A DNA stretch of 45,401 nt, taken from assembly GCA_003258735.1 (NCBI GenBank), contig QHME01000017.1, positions 1-45,401 of the forward strand, in the 5' to 3' direction. The stretch comes from Candidatus Melainabacteria bacterium. Its GTDB lineage: Bacteria; Cyanobacteriota; Vampirovibrionia; Gastranaerophilales; Gastranaerophilaceae. Below, one piece after another: positions 1-9,051 of this stretch (position 1 is its first letter; each line of letters opens with the position of its first letter). The notes below the pieces were generated by a model, which searched no databases, had not been told where the DNA came from, and worked only from the letters and a program-made list of their open reading frames with translations. The translations under genes and the position numbers were made by a program.

Positions 1-1845
1 GCAACTGTCATCAAGTGTTTTTTCCCATTCTGGAGACAATGTCAGTGCATACAATACTTTGTCATCCTGAACATTAGCTAGGCATATTTGACGACCGAGT
101 GCTGCTCTTAGTCTTTCAGACAATATATCAGGTTCTTTTGAAAATCTTGCGTAGTCGCAAAGTCTTTCAAATACAAAGATAATATCTTTGATAGAAACTT
201 TTTCGCGGATTAAGTTGACAAAAATTTTACGTAAATCACTTGTTGAAAGAATTGTTGGAACAAGGTCATTGACAAGTGTAGGGTCTTGAGAACGTACAAG
301 TTCCATAAGTTTGAGTACGTCAGTTTTTGTCATAACCTCATCAACATGCTTTCTTACACATTCTTGAAGGTGAGTAACAATAACATCTGTTGCATCAACC
401 GCAGTAACAAGTCTGGCAGATTTTGCATCTTCTTGCGAAATCCAATATGCCTGAGTTTGGTATGTTGGGTCTATACCAATAATTGCATCTTCCGGTACAT
501 CTTTTTTCATAGAATCCCATTGGTCAGCAATTACCATAAATTTCCCCGGATAAACATAACCGGTGGCAACAGTGTTTCCACGAATTAATATCATATATTC
601 ATTTGCATCTAGCGCAGATGAGTCCATAATTCTTATGTTTGGTAAAATATATCCAAGTTCATCTGTAACCCTTTGACGTAAGGCTGCAATTTTTGCAAGT
701 AATTGACCTTCTTGGTCTGGGTCAGCAATTACCAACAAGTTAGAACCAACTTGCAAACTTAAAATATCAACTCCTAAACGTTCATACATTCTGTTAGGGT
801 TTACCAAGTCTTGCATGTTTTGTCTAACGTTTTCAAGTTGTCCCAATTGTGATTGAACATCAGCATTGATTAATACTTGGAAACCTGCAACAAATAATGC
901 TACTGCAAATATAAAAAACGGCAACGGTGGTAAGCCTGTACCTTGCCAAAACGGAGTATGACCTGTTATACCGAGCAAAACAAGGAATGCCGCAGCGAAA
1001 AACAAAGCATAAGGTTTACTTGTAATTTGGGCGGTTACATCTGTACCTAAAGAAGGGCTGGCAGCAGATGCACGAGTCATAAATATACCTGCTGCAATTG
1101 ACATCAAAAGTGATGGAACCTGAGATGCCAAGCCATCACCAATTGTTAATACTGTGTATTTAGAAACCGCATCCCCAATTGCCATCTGGTTCATAATGCA
1201 ACCTACGCACAAACCGCCGATGATGTTAATAAGTACAATGATAATACCTGCAATAGTATCCCCTTTTACGAACTTCATTGCACCATCCATAGAACCCATC
1301 AAGCTTGATTCTCGAGATAAATCTTCACGTTTTTTCGTTGCTTCTTCAGGAGATATCAAACCGGCGTTAAAGTCCGCGTCGATTGTCATCTGCTTACCTG
1401 GCATGGCATCTAAGGCGAAACGAGCGGATACTTCTGCAATACGTTCAGCACCTTTGGTGATTACCATGAACTGTACAACTGTGATAATGAGGAATATTAC
1501 ACCACCAACAATCATATTACCACCAGTTACGAAAGTTCCAAATGCGTGAATAACTTCTCCGGCTTCTCCTTTCGCAAGAATCAAACGAGTAGATGCAATT
1601 GACAAAACCAGTCGAAACATTGTACCAACCAAGATGATTGATGGGAATGATGACAATTCCAAAGTCTTTTGTACATATAAGGCGAACATCAAAAGAACAA
1701 TCCCAAGTGTTATATTTAGGCAAATACAAATATTGATAATCCAGTTTGGTAATTCTACTAACAAGATAATCAAAAGAAACAGTACAAAGACTGCCATTAA
1801 AAATTCACTTATAGGATTACTACTGTTTCCTTCCGGTGCTGCCAT
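1..1845 (-). CDS. flhA: Flagellar export gate protein FlhA (3' end cut by window edge)
   Basis: FlhA forms the cytoplasmic ring and part of the proton-driven gate of the flagellar type III export apparatus. 615 codons are visible from ATG at 1845; the family is usually about 690 residues, so roughly the last 75 lie outside. The N-terminal part has several membrane helices. The FHIPEP signature region follows (AERIAEVSARFALDAMPGKQ, then MTIDADFNAG, coded around 1380-1470). The C-terminal cytosolic domain is readable down to LSPEWEKTLDDSC at the edge. The start overlaps the fliH stop by one base (TAATG), so translation is probably coupled. In many genomes fliI and fliJ follow fliH, but here flhA follows directly. 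Confidence 0.96.
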   Translation of the reverse strand, partial: MAAPEGNSSNPISEFLMAVFVLFLLIILLVELPNWIINICICLNITLGIVLLMFALYVQKTLELSSFPSIILVGTMFRLVLSIASTRLILAKGEAGEVIHAFGTFVTGGNMIVGGVIFLIITVVQFMVITKGAERIAEVSARFALDAMPGKQMTIDADFNAGLISPEEATKKREDLSRESSLMGSMDGAMKFVKGDTIAGIIIVLINIIGGLCVGCIMNQMAIGDAVSKYTVLTIGDGLASQVPSLLMSIAAGIFMTRASAASPSLGTDVTAQITSKPYALFFAAAFLVLLGITGHTPFWQGTGLPPLPFFIFAVALFVAGFQVLINADVQSQLGQLENVRQNMQDLVNPNRMYERLGVDILSLQVGSNLLVIADPDQEGQLLAKIAALRQRVTDELGYILPNIRIMDSSALDANEYMILIRGNTVATGYVYPGKFMVIADQWDSMKKDVPEDAIIGIDPTYQTQAYWISQEDAKSARLVTAVDATDVIVTHLQECVRKHVDEVMTKTDVLKLMELVRSQDPTLVNDLVPTILSTSDLRKIFVNLIREKVSIKDIIFVFERLCDYARFSKEPDILSERLRAALGRQICLANVQDDKVLYALTLSPEWEKTLDDSC

Positions 1846-2564
1846 TAAATTTCTTTTAATACCTCACTTATTACTGCCAATTGGGATTCTATTGTTGCAT
1901 CAATAACCCCATTTGTTGTTGTTAATATACATCCGCCTTCCATGATACTTTCGTCTGGAATAATATATATTTTAGCTTCCAAGCCTAAAGAACTTGAAAC
2001 TTCAGGCAAATCTTGTTTTAGCATAGGAGCTTGAGCAGGATTTACCTTTACTGTAATTTTTGTTTCTTCTTTAGAAAGCCCTTTCATAATATCTTTGATG
2101 TTATCTAAAATAATTTCAGGGTGTTCTATGGTTTCTTTTTTAATGATTTTTTTTGCAATATCAAAACTGATTTCCAAAATGTCAGGAGCGATGTTGTCAT
2201 AAACTTCTTGCTTTGCATTGAAAAATTCTTGAATAGCAGTTTTTACAGAATCAAGATCATCTTTTGCCGCTTGCAAACCTTCTTGATAACCTTCTTTTGC
2301 GGCAGCTTCCTTAATCGCTTTTGCCTCTTCTTTTGCACGAGAAATCAAATTACGGTCATCAATTCGCCTAAAGCCTCTGCGACGGTCTCCTCTTCTGCGT
2401 TCTTGGCGTTGTTTGAAGTCGATATTGTCCAAGTTAAAAAGGTCGATATCTTTTTCTTCCTCTGTATCCAAAGATTCGACTACCTTGTCTTCCTGTTGTA
2501 CCGGAACTGTTTGCTGTTCCTCTACTCCCTCAGCCTGTTTTGTTTTTTTCCTTTTGATAATCAT
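1845..2564 (-). CDS. fliH: Flagellar assembly protein FliH
   Basis: FliH is the stator-like regulator of the FliI export ATPase and docks it to the export gate. The 239-residue product begins with a basic, glutamine- and acid-rich tail (residues 1-65). A helical region follows with the repeated small-residue pattern AKEEAKAIKEAAAKEGYQEG (about 95-114), typical of the FliH/V-ATPase E-subunit family, and then a C-terminal globular domain. The assignment rests on this pattern and on position between the FliG-like gene and flhA. The fliI partner is not in the window. Confidence 0.85.
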   Translation of the reverse strand: MIIKRKKTKQAEGVEEQQTVPVQQEDKVVESLDTEEEKDIDLFNLDNIDFKQRQERRRGDRRRGFRRIDDRNLISRAKEEAKAIKEAAAKEGYQEGLQAAKDDLDSVKTAIQEFFNAKQEVYDNIAPDILEISFDIAKKIIKKETIEHPEIILDNIKDIMKGLSKEETKITVKVNPAQAPMLKQDLPEVSSSLGLEAKIYIIPDESIMEGGCILTTTNGVIDATIESQLAVISEVLKEI

Positions 2565-2576
2565 GATTTGATATCA

Positions 2577-3593
2577 TTATACACCATTAGCAAGATGTGA
2601 GGCAACAATGCTTGCAACTTTAGGTGGCATTTTGTCATAATATTTGCCCTCAATTGCGTTAAACACAAGGCGTTTAACCCCCATACGCTCTCTGATAAGG
2701 ATTGTATCTAAATCTTTACTTGAATATTTAGAGGCAAAATGACGAAGTTTCATGACAACTCTGTTTGGAGCAATATCTGTAGCTTTTGGTAAGTTTGTTT
2801 TTATTTCTTGAAGACAGCGCAAAGCATTTGCTGTACCTATCCTTTGTGCCAAATCCGGTACTCTCATGTACTTGATAACTGCTTGTGCATCTTCAGGGTC
2901 AAATTTATTCAGGATAGTTTGAACTCTATCTTGATTCATTTTTTTGAATAACATTGCAACTGTTGCGAGTTTAAGAACTTTAGAATCTACTTTTGGAAAT
3001 TCATAAGGTTCTGCACCGCTTCCGCTTTGAACTGCAGGCACTCCTTCGTTGTTCATTTGAACTTGAGCAGCTTGTGGGTCTTGGATATTTTGCTGTTGCA
3101 TTTCTTGAGCCATTCTATCCATGTTAGATTGAGAAGCTGCAAATTCCATCAACTCTTCATCAATAACACCTTTGTTTTTTAATTCGGCAATTGCATCAAC
3201 ATAGGTCTTTTTTACGTGATGTTCAATCAATTCAAGGATTTTTTCATGAGGTAACCCTTGAGAAAATGTTTGTTTAGCAATTTCAAAAATGGTATATGCA
3301 ATTTTTTGCATAACACTATCCCAGTATTGTTGTGGAATACCAGAACGTATAATATCGACTGATTTGTGGAAGGACCATTCTGCAATAATTTGAGTGATAG
3401 TGACAGCTTGGTCTGCATTAAAATTAAGGTTAGGGTCTTCTGCTAATGCTTTACCTGACAAAAGTGCAAAATTACCCAAAGTATTGATTACGTACTGTTT
3501 TTGAACATCCGTAAAATCTTGCGGTACAATTTCTTGAGCTTGTGCTGCTAAATTTTGGGCAAAATTTTCATAGTCAAAATCTTTTGTCGCCAT
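2577..3593 (-). CDS. FliG-position protein, divergent flagellar motor switch candidate
   Basis: The 338-residue protein lies between fliF and fliH, where fliG normally sits, and has FliG length (about 330-340). It looks all-helical. Residues about 200-245 (LATVAMLFKKMNQDRVQTIL onward) resemble the FliG helical repeat that reads roughly 'AaillkklgeeraaeiLk.ld'. I do not see the middle-domain EHPQ motif or the charged torque-helix motif of canonical FliG, and a Gln/Asn-rich linker occupies about 160-195. The fliF stop is only 6 nt upstream, so the genes are co-transcribed. Best reading: a highly diverged FliG. A lineage-specific replacement of the switch protein is the alternative. Confidence 0.6.
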   Translation of the reverse strand: MATKDFDYENFAQNLAAQAQEIVPQDFTDVQKQYVINTLGNFALLSGKALAEDPNLNFNADQAVTITQIIAEWSFHKSVDIIRSGIPQQYWDSVMQKIAYTIFEIAKQTFSQGLPHEKILELIEHHVKKTYVDAIAELKNKGVIDEELMEFAASQSNMDRMAQEMQQQNIQDPQAAQVQMNNEGVPAVQSGSGAEPYEFPKVDSKVLKLATVAMLFKKMNQDRVQTILNKFDPEDAQAVIKYMRVPDLAQRIGTANALRCLQEIKTNLPKATDIAPNRVVMKLRHFASKYSSKDLDTILIRERMGVKRLVFNAIEGKYYDKMPPKVASIVASHLANGV

Positions 3594-3599
3594 TATTTA

Positions 3600-5279
3600 T
3601 TAACCTTCCTTGTTTGAACTTTCTTCAATCCAACTCTTAATTTTGTCTGCTGAATCTTCTGTTATTTCATTTGAAATGCTATCCAGTGAATCAACCAGCA
3701 AACTTTCATCAAATTGAGGTATTGCAACTTTTTGCTGTTGATTTATTAAATCTTGAGCCAACTCTGATTGTCTTTGAGTTAATTGGCTTGCACGAGAATT
3801 GATATCGTTAAGTTGTCTTTCTTGTTCTATTGCTTTTTGGCGCAGATTTTCAACTTCCATTTCGTTTTCTTCTCTGATACGTTTAACTTTAGAAGAAATT
3901 ACCTTAAATACGATAATTAAGCCTAGACCACATAATAGCAACGCCAACCACCAAGGGTTTCCTGATTCGTCGACCTTTGGCAAGTTTTCTTGACGTTCAG
4001 GTGTTAAATATGGGTCATTAGAATTTGAAAATGCAATAGAAACATTAGCTGCCGTAACTTTTGGACTTGCTGAACGTGCAATAAGTTCTTTCATTTCTTC
4101 TTGTGTTGTATCTGCAGGCCAATTGTTTCTGTCGATGGTAACAGCGATAGAAATATCTTCCACAACACCTGGTTTAATATATTCATTTGTTTGAGTTTTT
4201 GTCACTCCATATTGAGTTTCAGTTGCCTGACGAGAGTAGTTTCTATTTTGACTAGAATCTGTTCCGTTTGTCGGTAATCCGTTTGGTAAATATGTACTAA
4301 CTGCATTTATACCTTGAGATTGGTCTTTTGTTTGGTCGCCTAATCCTTCTCTAAATGATTGTTCAGATACAGATGCTTTTTTGTTCGGATCATATTCTAT
4401 TGAAAATTTTTCAACAGGAGCTTGTCTTAAGAATGTACTGACAGTTGCAACATAATTTCCAGGACCAACTAATCTGTCTAATTGTTTAGAAATTTTTTGT
4501 TGCATGTATTTGTCATTTTCTTCAAGTTTTTGAAGCATTTCATCTTCAGCATCCATTACACTATGATAAACATTACCGTTAGTATCAGTGATTGCAATAT
4601 TTTCTGCTGTCAAACCAGAAACACTACCTAATAACAAGTTTGTGATAGCTTTAACTTTTAATTGATCAAGTTTTTCTCCATTTGGTAAAACAATTTGAAC
4701 TGTTGCGGTTTTCGGTTTTTGCTCATCAAACATTGTTGTGTTTTCTGGAATAGAAATAAACACCGTTGCATTTTGTATTGGCGGAATCTTTTTGATAAGT
4801 CTAGCTAGTTCTCCGTTCATAGCTCGAGCAAGACGAATTCTTTTATCTTCTTTTGTTGAAGTGAAATCACCTTTATCAAATATTTCCAAGCCTACGTTTT
4901 GGTCTACCAAACCGCTTTGAACAATTGCAATTAGCGCATTATCTCTATCTGTAACTGTACATTTTTTTGTTAATGTTGAACAATTGTTTTTGTTTAATAC
5001 AAGTTTTGATTTTGTACCATCAAGTTGACGCTCAACAGTAATACCTTGTTTAGCCAAAAGTGCTTGTATTTCTAATGCTTTCCCTAAATTATCCGTAGTT
5101 AGCAAGTCAACGTTAGCCGTTAATGGTTCTGAACCTACGACATTGGCATTGTTATCTCCGCCACCACCGCTGTTAGCTGCAAAAATTGCACCAACTATAA
5201 CAAGTACAATAATCAGTGCTACTCCACCAATTATTCCATATAATAAAGGTTTATTTTCTAAAATTTTGCTAAAATCCAT
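3600..5279 (-). CDS. fliF: Flagellar MS-ring protein FliF
   Basis: FliF builds the membrane-embedded MS ring on which the switch complex and rod assemble. The 559 residues match family length. A transmembrane helix lies at about 14-35. The periplasmic YscJ/FliF ring domains follow (LLTTDNLGKALEIQALLAKQ and onward), then a low-complexity Ser/Gln/Asn stretch at about 310-355. A second membrane helix (WWLALLLCGLGLIIVFKVIS, about 443-462) precedes a charged coiled-coil and a cytoplasmic tail that in the family binds FliG. Two cysteines at about 99 and 107 (NNCSTLTKKC) may form a disulfide. It sits between fliE and the FliG-like gene on the same strand. Confidence 0.95.
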   Translation of the reverse strand: MDFSKILENKPLLYGIIGGVALIIVLVIVGAIFAANSGGGGDNNANVVGSEPLTANVDLLTTDNLGKALEIQALLAKQGITVERQLDGTKSKLVLNKNNCSTLTKKCTVTDRDNALIAIVQSGLVDQNVGLEIFDKGDFTSTKEDKRIRLARAMNGELARLIKKIPPIQNATVFISIPENTTMFDEQKPKTATVQIVLPNGEKLDQLKVKAITNLLLGSVSGLTAENIAITDTNGNVYHSVMDAEDEMLQKLEENDKYMQQKISKQLDRLVGPGNYVATVSTFLRQAPVEKFSIEYDPNKKASVSEQSFREGLGDQTKDQSQGINAVSTYLPNGLPTNGTDSSQNRNYSRQATETQYGVTKTQTNEYIKPGVVEDISIAVTIDRNNWPADTTQEEMKELIARSASPKVTAANVSIAFSNSNDPYLTPERQENLPKVDESGNPWWLALLLCGLGLIIVFKVISSKVKRIREENEMEVENLRQKAIEQERQLNDINSRASQLTQRQSELAQDLINQQQKVAIPQFDESLLVDSLDSISNEITEDSADKIKSWIEESSNKEG

Positions 5280-5331
5280 CTGAAGTCCCGTTGTCTGAAT
5301 AAATTGTTTAGTATTTCCCTAAGAAAGGTAT

Positions 5332-5673
5332 CTATACTGAAATTTGAGAAACTCTATCATAAGCGTTGATTACCTTACCTACGATTTGAGTTGCCACATT
5401 TACGCTAATTTCTGATTTTGCCATAGCTGTCATTACGTCATGGATATCAACATTTTGATTTCCAGACATAACATCTTTTAACAAGTTATCAGGCGCATTC
5501 ATCTCTGTATTCAAATCTTCCATCAAGCCTGTAAATACTTGTTTAAAGTTTGGGCTTTCTGTTGATTCTACTCTATCCATACGCATGCTTGGCATCTTTG
5601 AGCTGATACCTGTATCAAATTTTGTATGTTGGATTCTTGAAGCTAAATCATATTGTGGAAAATTGCTATACAT
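5332..5673 (-). CDS. fliE: Flagellar hook-basal body protein FliE
   Basis: FliE is the adaptor between the MS ring and the rod. At 113 residues it matches the family. The diagnostic C-terminal half reads VDIHDVMTAMAKSEISVNVA, then IVGKVINAYDRVSQISV, equivalent to the conserved 'hdvm.A..ka..s......v.nk...AY.ei' pattern. An AGAGAGG ribosome-binding site lies about 9 nt upstream of the ATG. It is the first gene of the fliE-fliF-fliG-like-fliH-flhA run. A promoter is predicted at 5695-5723. Confidence 0.93.
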   Translation of the reverse strand: MYSNFPQYDLASRIQHTKFDTGISSKMPSMRMDRVESTESPNFKQVFTGLMEDLNTEMNAPDNLLKDVMSGNQNVDIHDVMTAMAKSEISVNVATQIVGKVINAYDRVSQISV

Positions 5674-5694
5674 ACTACTCTACCTCTCTTTTTT

Positions 5695-5723
5695 ATATTA
5701 CCTATTTTATTTGACTTTTTCAA
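5695..5723 (-). promoter_or_regulatory. Predicted promoter of the flagellar operon
   Basis: On the minus strand a TTGAAA -35 (5718-5723) is followed after 17 nt by TAATAT (5695-5700). It lies about 20 nt before the fliE ATG. The hexamers look housekeeping-like (sigma-70), not sigma-28 or sigma-54. Prediction by eye. Confidence 0.5.
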
Positions 5724-5841
5724 CTTAATTTACAAAAAATCAATCAATAGGTGTACAATTCATTGCTTTAGGGACTTTTTATACTTCATATTTAATAATA
5801 TTTTTTGAAAAATCAAACGCATTGTTTTGAAATTTTTCTAG

Positions 5842-5847
5842 TATAAT
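5842..5847 (+). promoter_or_regulatory. -10 element upstream of the acyltransferase gene
   Basis: A perfect TATAAT lies 24 nt before the ATG at 5872. A correctly spaced -35 hexamer is not evident; TTGTTT and TTGAAA nearby are too close. The short leader carries a strong GCGGAGGGG ribosome-binding site. Confidence 0.4.
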
Positions 5848-5871
5848 ATTTTTGTAATTAGCGGAGGGGAT

Positions 5872-6978
5872 ATGGATAAAACTTTTTCAGGAGAAATTAC
5901 CTTATTGAAAGCATTAGCAATAATGCTTGTTGTTTCAGGACATTTAGAATTTTCTATTTTTGGAATGTTTCCGCCATATTCTTTTCAATTAGCATTATTT
6001 TTCTTTATTTCCGGAATGTTGTTTAAAGATAAGTATATAGATAATGTTTCAGAATATTTTTTAAGAAGAATCAAATCACTTTTAGTTCCGTATTTTTCTT
6101 ATGAGGTATTTTATTTGCTGATTACATTGGCTCTTGTTCCTGTGATAGGTGAATTTTTTGGAGAAACTCCAAGTTTGAAAAACTTTTTTATAACTCCGTT
6201 TTTAAATGGACATCAATTGTTTTTATGTGCTCCATTGTGGTTTGTTCCACAGTTATTTATAACGCTAATAGTCTTTTTGTTTTTGATGAGAGTGTTAAAA
6301 CCTATTGAAAATAAATACGTTCATTTAGTATTTTTCGCATTGTTAGGAATAACTGCAATTCCGGTTTGGAAATATACTCCTGTACATACTCCGCTTGCAC
6401 TTGTGGGGATGCGTACTGCGTTTTCGTTGTTCTTTGTTTATTTAGGCCATTATTATGTAAAACATATCAAAGATAACTACAACATTTTCACTCCAAAATG
6501 GTTGGGTGGAGTTATTTTGTTTCAATCAATTTTGTGGTTATTCAACAGAGATTTTGACCCTGTGCATGGTATAGGTTTATCTTATGTTTTAGTCTGGGGA
6601 AGGTTTGACCAACAGATTATTGTACCGATATTTACATCAATTACAGGTATCTGGGTATCATTGCTTGCGGTCAAATTGTTATATCCATATTTAAAGGATG
6701 TTAAGTTCTTACAACAAATGGGCAAAGTTACCTATCATATTATGGCAAATCATTTGTTTGTTATGTATATTCTGACCCTGTTATTATTCAAACTTACAGG
6801 TACTCCGTTATCTGCAAAAGGGGATAAGATTTATTCCATTTTTGATCCTGTTCAAACGACATACCTATACTTTGTTGTCGTTATGGTTGTGACAACATAT
6901 TTTGGAGTATTTCAACAGTTTATTTGGAAGAAAATCTCTATGGCAATTTCAACCAAACTACTGCATAAGGATACATAA
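5872..6978 (+). CDS. Membrane acyltransferase, acyltransferase-3 family
   Basis: This 368-residue, roughly ten-helix membrane protein belongs to the acyltransferase-3 family, which transfers acetyl or other acyl groups to sugars of surface polysaccharides, lipid A or peptidoglycan. The N-terminus shows the family pattern: LLKALAIMLVVSGHLEFS with the conserved His at about 22, then LALFFFISGMLFK, and a basic YFLRRIKSLLVPYF loop. The exact acceptor cannot be read from sequence. A strong Shine-Dalgarno (GGAGGGG) precedes the ATG. The last 41 bp overlap the end of the convergent GH13 gene. Confidence 0.85.
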   Translation: MDKTFSGEITLLKALAIMLVVSGHLEFSIFGMFPPYSFQLALFFFISGMLFKDKYIDNVSEYFLRRIKSLLVPYFSYEVFYLLITLALVPVIGEFFGETPSLKNFFITPFLNGHQLFLCAPLWFVPQLFITLIVFLFLMRVLKPIENKYVHLVFFALLGITAIPVWKYTPVHTPLALVGMRTAFSLFFVYLGHYYVKHIKDNYNIFTPKWLGGVILFQSILWLFNRDFDPVHGIGLSYVLVWGRFDQQIIVPIFTSITGIWVSLLAVKLLYPYLKDVKFLQQMGKVTYHIMANHLFVMYILTLLLFKLTGTPLSAKGDKIYSIFDPVQTTYLYFVVVMVVTTYFGVFQQFIWKKISMAISTKLLHKDT

Positions 6979-9019
6979 GTAATCTTGTCTTATTATCCTT
7001 TAGAGATACTTTCAGTTTGTATTCTTCATCGGTTAATATATTTTTAAGATAGATATTTTCTTTGCTTTTTAAAGATTTTATTAAAACTTCTTTTGGTAAA
7101 TCTATTTCAGCAGTGCAGCGCTTATTTGCAAGATTATTTACTATCAAATATTTTTCGCCTTGGTAACTTCTAATATATGCAAATATGTAAGGTTTTTCGG
7201 TTTTTAATATAGATAAAGTTCCACGTCTTAGTGCTGAAATTTCTTTTCTTAGCTCAATCATTTTTTGAACTTTATGGAATATTTTACCGCTATATGTCTT
7301 TGTTGATGTTGTCGCGTCATAAAAAGCTTGTTTTGTTAAGCTACCTCTGTTTATATCGCGGCTATCAAAGAATGATAACAATTTAATTTTACTTTTGAAT
7401 TGTTTTTTCTTTCTCAAATCTGCACTTTTTTTAGCGTTATCAAAATTATTTTTAGCTCCGATTTCATCCCCATAATAGATTATTGGAATACCTGGCATAG
7501 ACAAAAGTACAGAAAATGCCATTTCTATGTGGTCGTGGTTTTCGTCAAGAAAATTTGCCATTCTGCCAGCAACACCGAAACCTTTTCTAAATGGTGCACC
7601 TTTTGACTCTAGTGCATTATATATCAATTCGCGCATTTCAGGTGTTACCATTTCAAGAGTTAATTCGTCGTGTACCCTTAAAAAAGTAGCCCAGCTTGCG
7701 GATTCTGGAATCGTAGGTGTTTGTTTTACAGCATCTTTAAAATATTTGCTGTCTTCGGTTATAAAACTTGCCCAAAGTGCCGGCATGTATGGAAAATTGT
7801 AAGCTATTTGAACTTCGTCTGTACGTTTAAAATCTCGAGTTTTACCATCAACTATAGTTTCAGATTTTCTTTCTGTACCAAAGTATGGAATAACATCTTT
7901 TGGTAATTGGCATGCTTCTGCTTGTAAAACTGTTCTTGGTGCAACAGACTGCAAATAAAGGCTCAAAATTTTTATTATAGAGTGAGTTTTAGGTAAATTT
8001 TCCGCATTTGTGCCGTTTTCTTTTATCAGATATGGGATGGCATCTAGTCTAAATATATCAACTCCCAGATTAGCCCAGTAGTTGAGAGTTCCTAGGTTGT
8101 AGTACAAAACTTCCGGATTTTTCCAATTTATATCAAGTTGAAATGGATAAAATGTGTGGTAAACATAGTAATCTTTTCCCTCAATTGTAATTTTTCTGTA
8201 ATTATTCTCAGTGATTTCAGGAAATATAAGACGTCTTTTGCTTATGCTGCCGTCTGGTTCTTTGTATTCAACAACAGTACCCAATTTAGGGTCGACATAT
8301 TTTGTATATTCAGGCATTGTTTCGGTTGTAACAAAGTAATTTAGTTTGTCGATATCACCTTTTTGAGCTTGTTGAAACCATTCGTGTTGGTCTGAAAAAT
8401 GGTTTAGTACAAGGTCGGCTTTTATGTTAAATCCTTTAGCTTTTGCTTCTTTTATAAAGGCTTCAAATTGCGGTTTCCCGCCTAAATCTTTTCTAACATT
8501 TTGAGGATTTTTTACATCAAAACCGGCATCTTCCATTGGAGAATCTGCAAAAGGCAACATGTATATTGTAGTAACTCCAAGTTTTTTCAAGTAATCAAGC
8601 ATATTGACAGTATCTTTGAATTGATTTGGCTTATCAGGAGTTACCGTTCCAAATTGGTCGACATAAAACATATAAATTATTTCATCTTTGTACCAATCAT
8701 TAGGGCGTGTTAAATCATCTTGTTTTAAGTTTTGCGGACGTTCGCTTTTTGCTTTTTGTGCAATTTCAATAATTCTATTGTAAATTTCATTTGTTTGCTC
8801 TGAACCATAAACTTTTGAAATTTCAGTTTTCAGTTCTTTTTCAAGTTTTGGTGAAATCGTTTTTTGTTCTGATTCTAAATTTTGGTCGGACTTTTCTGTA
8901 AGTGTGTTTTGTGGTGCAGTAATTTGCGTGTCGGTATTTTCTTGTGCAAATATTGGATTTGCTGTAAGTATTGCAAATACTAGACCTACAATTGCAATAT
9001 TAATCAACTGTTTTTTCAC
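6938..9019 (-). CDS. Secreted GH13 glycosidase, trehalose-synthase-like
   Basis: The 693-residue protein has a signal peptide (cleavage near IFAQE, about 25-27) and an alpha-amylase barrel from about 105. GH13 regions are clear: DLVLNH (202-207), GVDIFRLDA with nucleophile Asp326, QAEA with acid/base Glu368, and FLRVHDELTLEMVT with His450-Asp451. The last motif is characteristic of trehalose synthase (usually FLRNHDELTLEMVT), and the region ending IPIIYYGDEIG also fits. A C-terminal beta domain follows. Trehalose synthases are normally cytoplasmic, so export is unusual; an extracellular or periplasmic alpha-glucan enzyme is equally possible. The start codon is GTG at 9019, set by GGGAGG 8 nt upstream. 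It lies 32 nt after the deaminase-like gene, probably in one operon. Confidence 0.88.
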   Translation of the reverse strand: MKKQLINIAIVGLVFAILTANPIFAQENTDTQITAPQNTLTEKSDQNLESEQKTISPKLEKELKTEISKVYGSEQTNEIYNRIIEIAQKAKSERPQNLKQDDLTRPNDWYKDEIIYMFYVDQFGTVTPDKPNQFKDTVNMLDYLKKLGVTTIYMLPFADSPMEDAGFDVKNPQNVRKDLGGKPQFEAFIKEAKAKGFNIKADLVLNHFSDQHEWFQQAQKGDIDKLNYFVTTETMPEYTKYVDPKLGTVVEYKEPDGSISKRRLIFPEITENNYRKITIEGKDYYVYHTFYPFQLDINWKNPEVLYYNLGTLNYWANLGVDIFRLDAIPYLIKENGTNAENLPKTHSIIKILSLYLQSVAPRTVLQAEACQLPKDVIPYFGTERKSETIVDGKTRDFKRTDEVQIAYNFPYMPALWASFITEDSKYFKDAVKQTPTIPESASWATFLRVHDELTLEMVTPEMRELIYNALESKGAPFRKGFGVAGRMANFLDENHDHIEMAFSVLLSMPGIPIIYYGDEIGAKNNFDNAKKSADLRKKKQFKSKIKLLSFFDSRDINRGSLTKQAFYDATTSTKTYSGKIFHKVQKMIELRKEISALRRGTLSILKTEKPYIFAYIRSYQGEKYLIVNNLANKRCTAEIDLPKEVLIKSLKSKENIYLKNILTDEEYKLKVSLKDNKTRLLMYPYAVVWLKLP

Positions 9020-9051
9020 TTTAAAACCTCCCTGAGATAAAGCTTTGAAAT

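Noticed and set aside
1154..1906. Plus-strand frames across flhA and fliH
   Set aside because: Antisense shadows of clear flagellar coding sequence.
1..5673. A virulence (non-flagellar) type III secretion system
   Set aside because: FliE and FliF with flagellar features and the FlhA-type C-terminus indicate flagella; no secretin or needle genes are present.
7400..8713. Several plus-strand frames inside the GH13 gene
   Set aside because: Antisense to a protein with full GH13 motifs; no ribosome-binding sites or recognisable domains.
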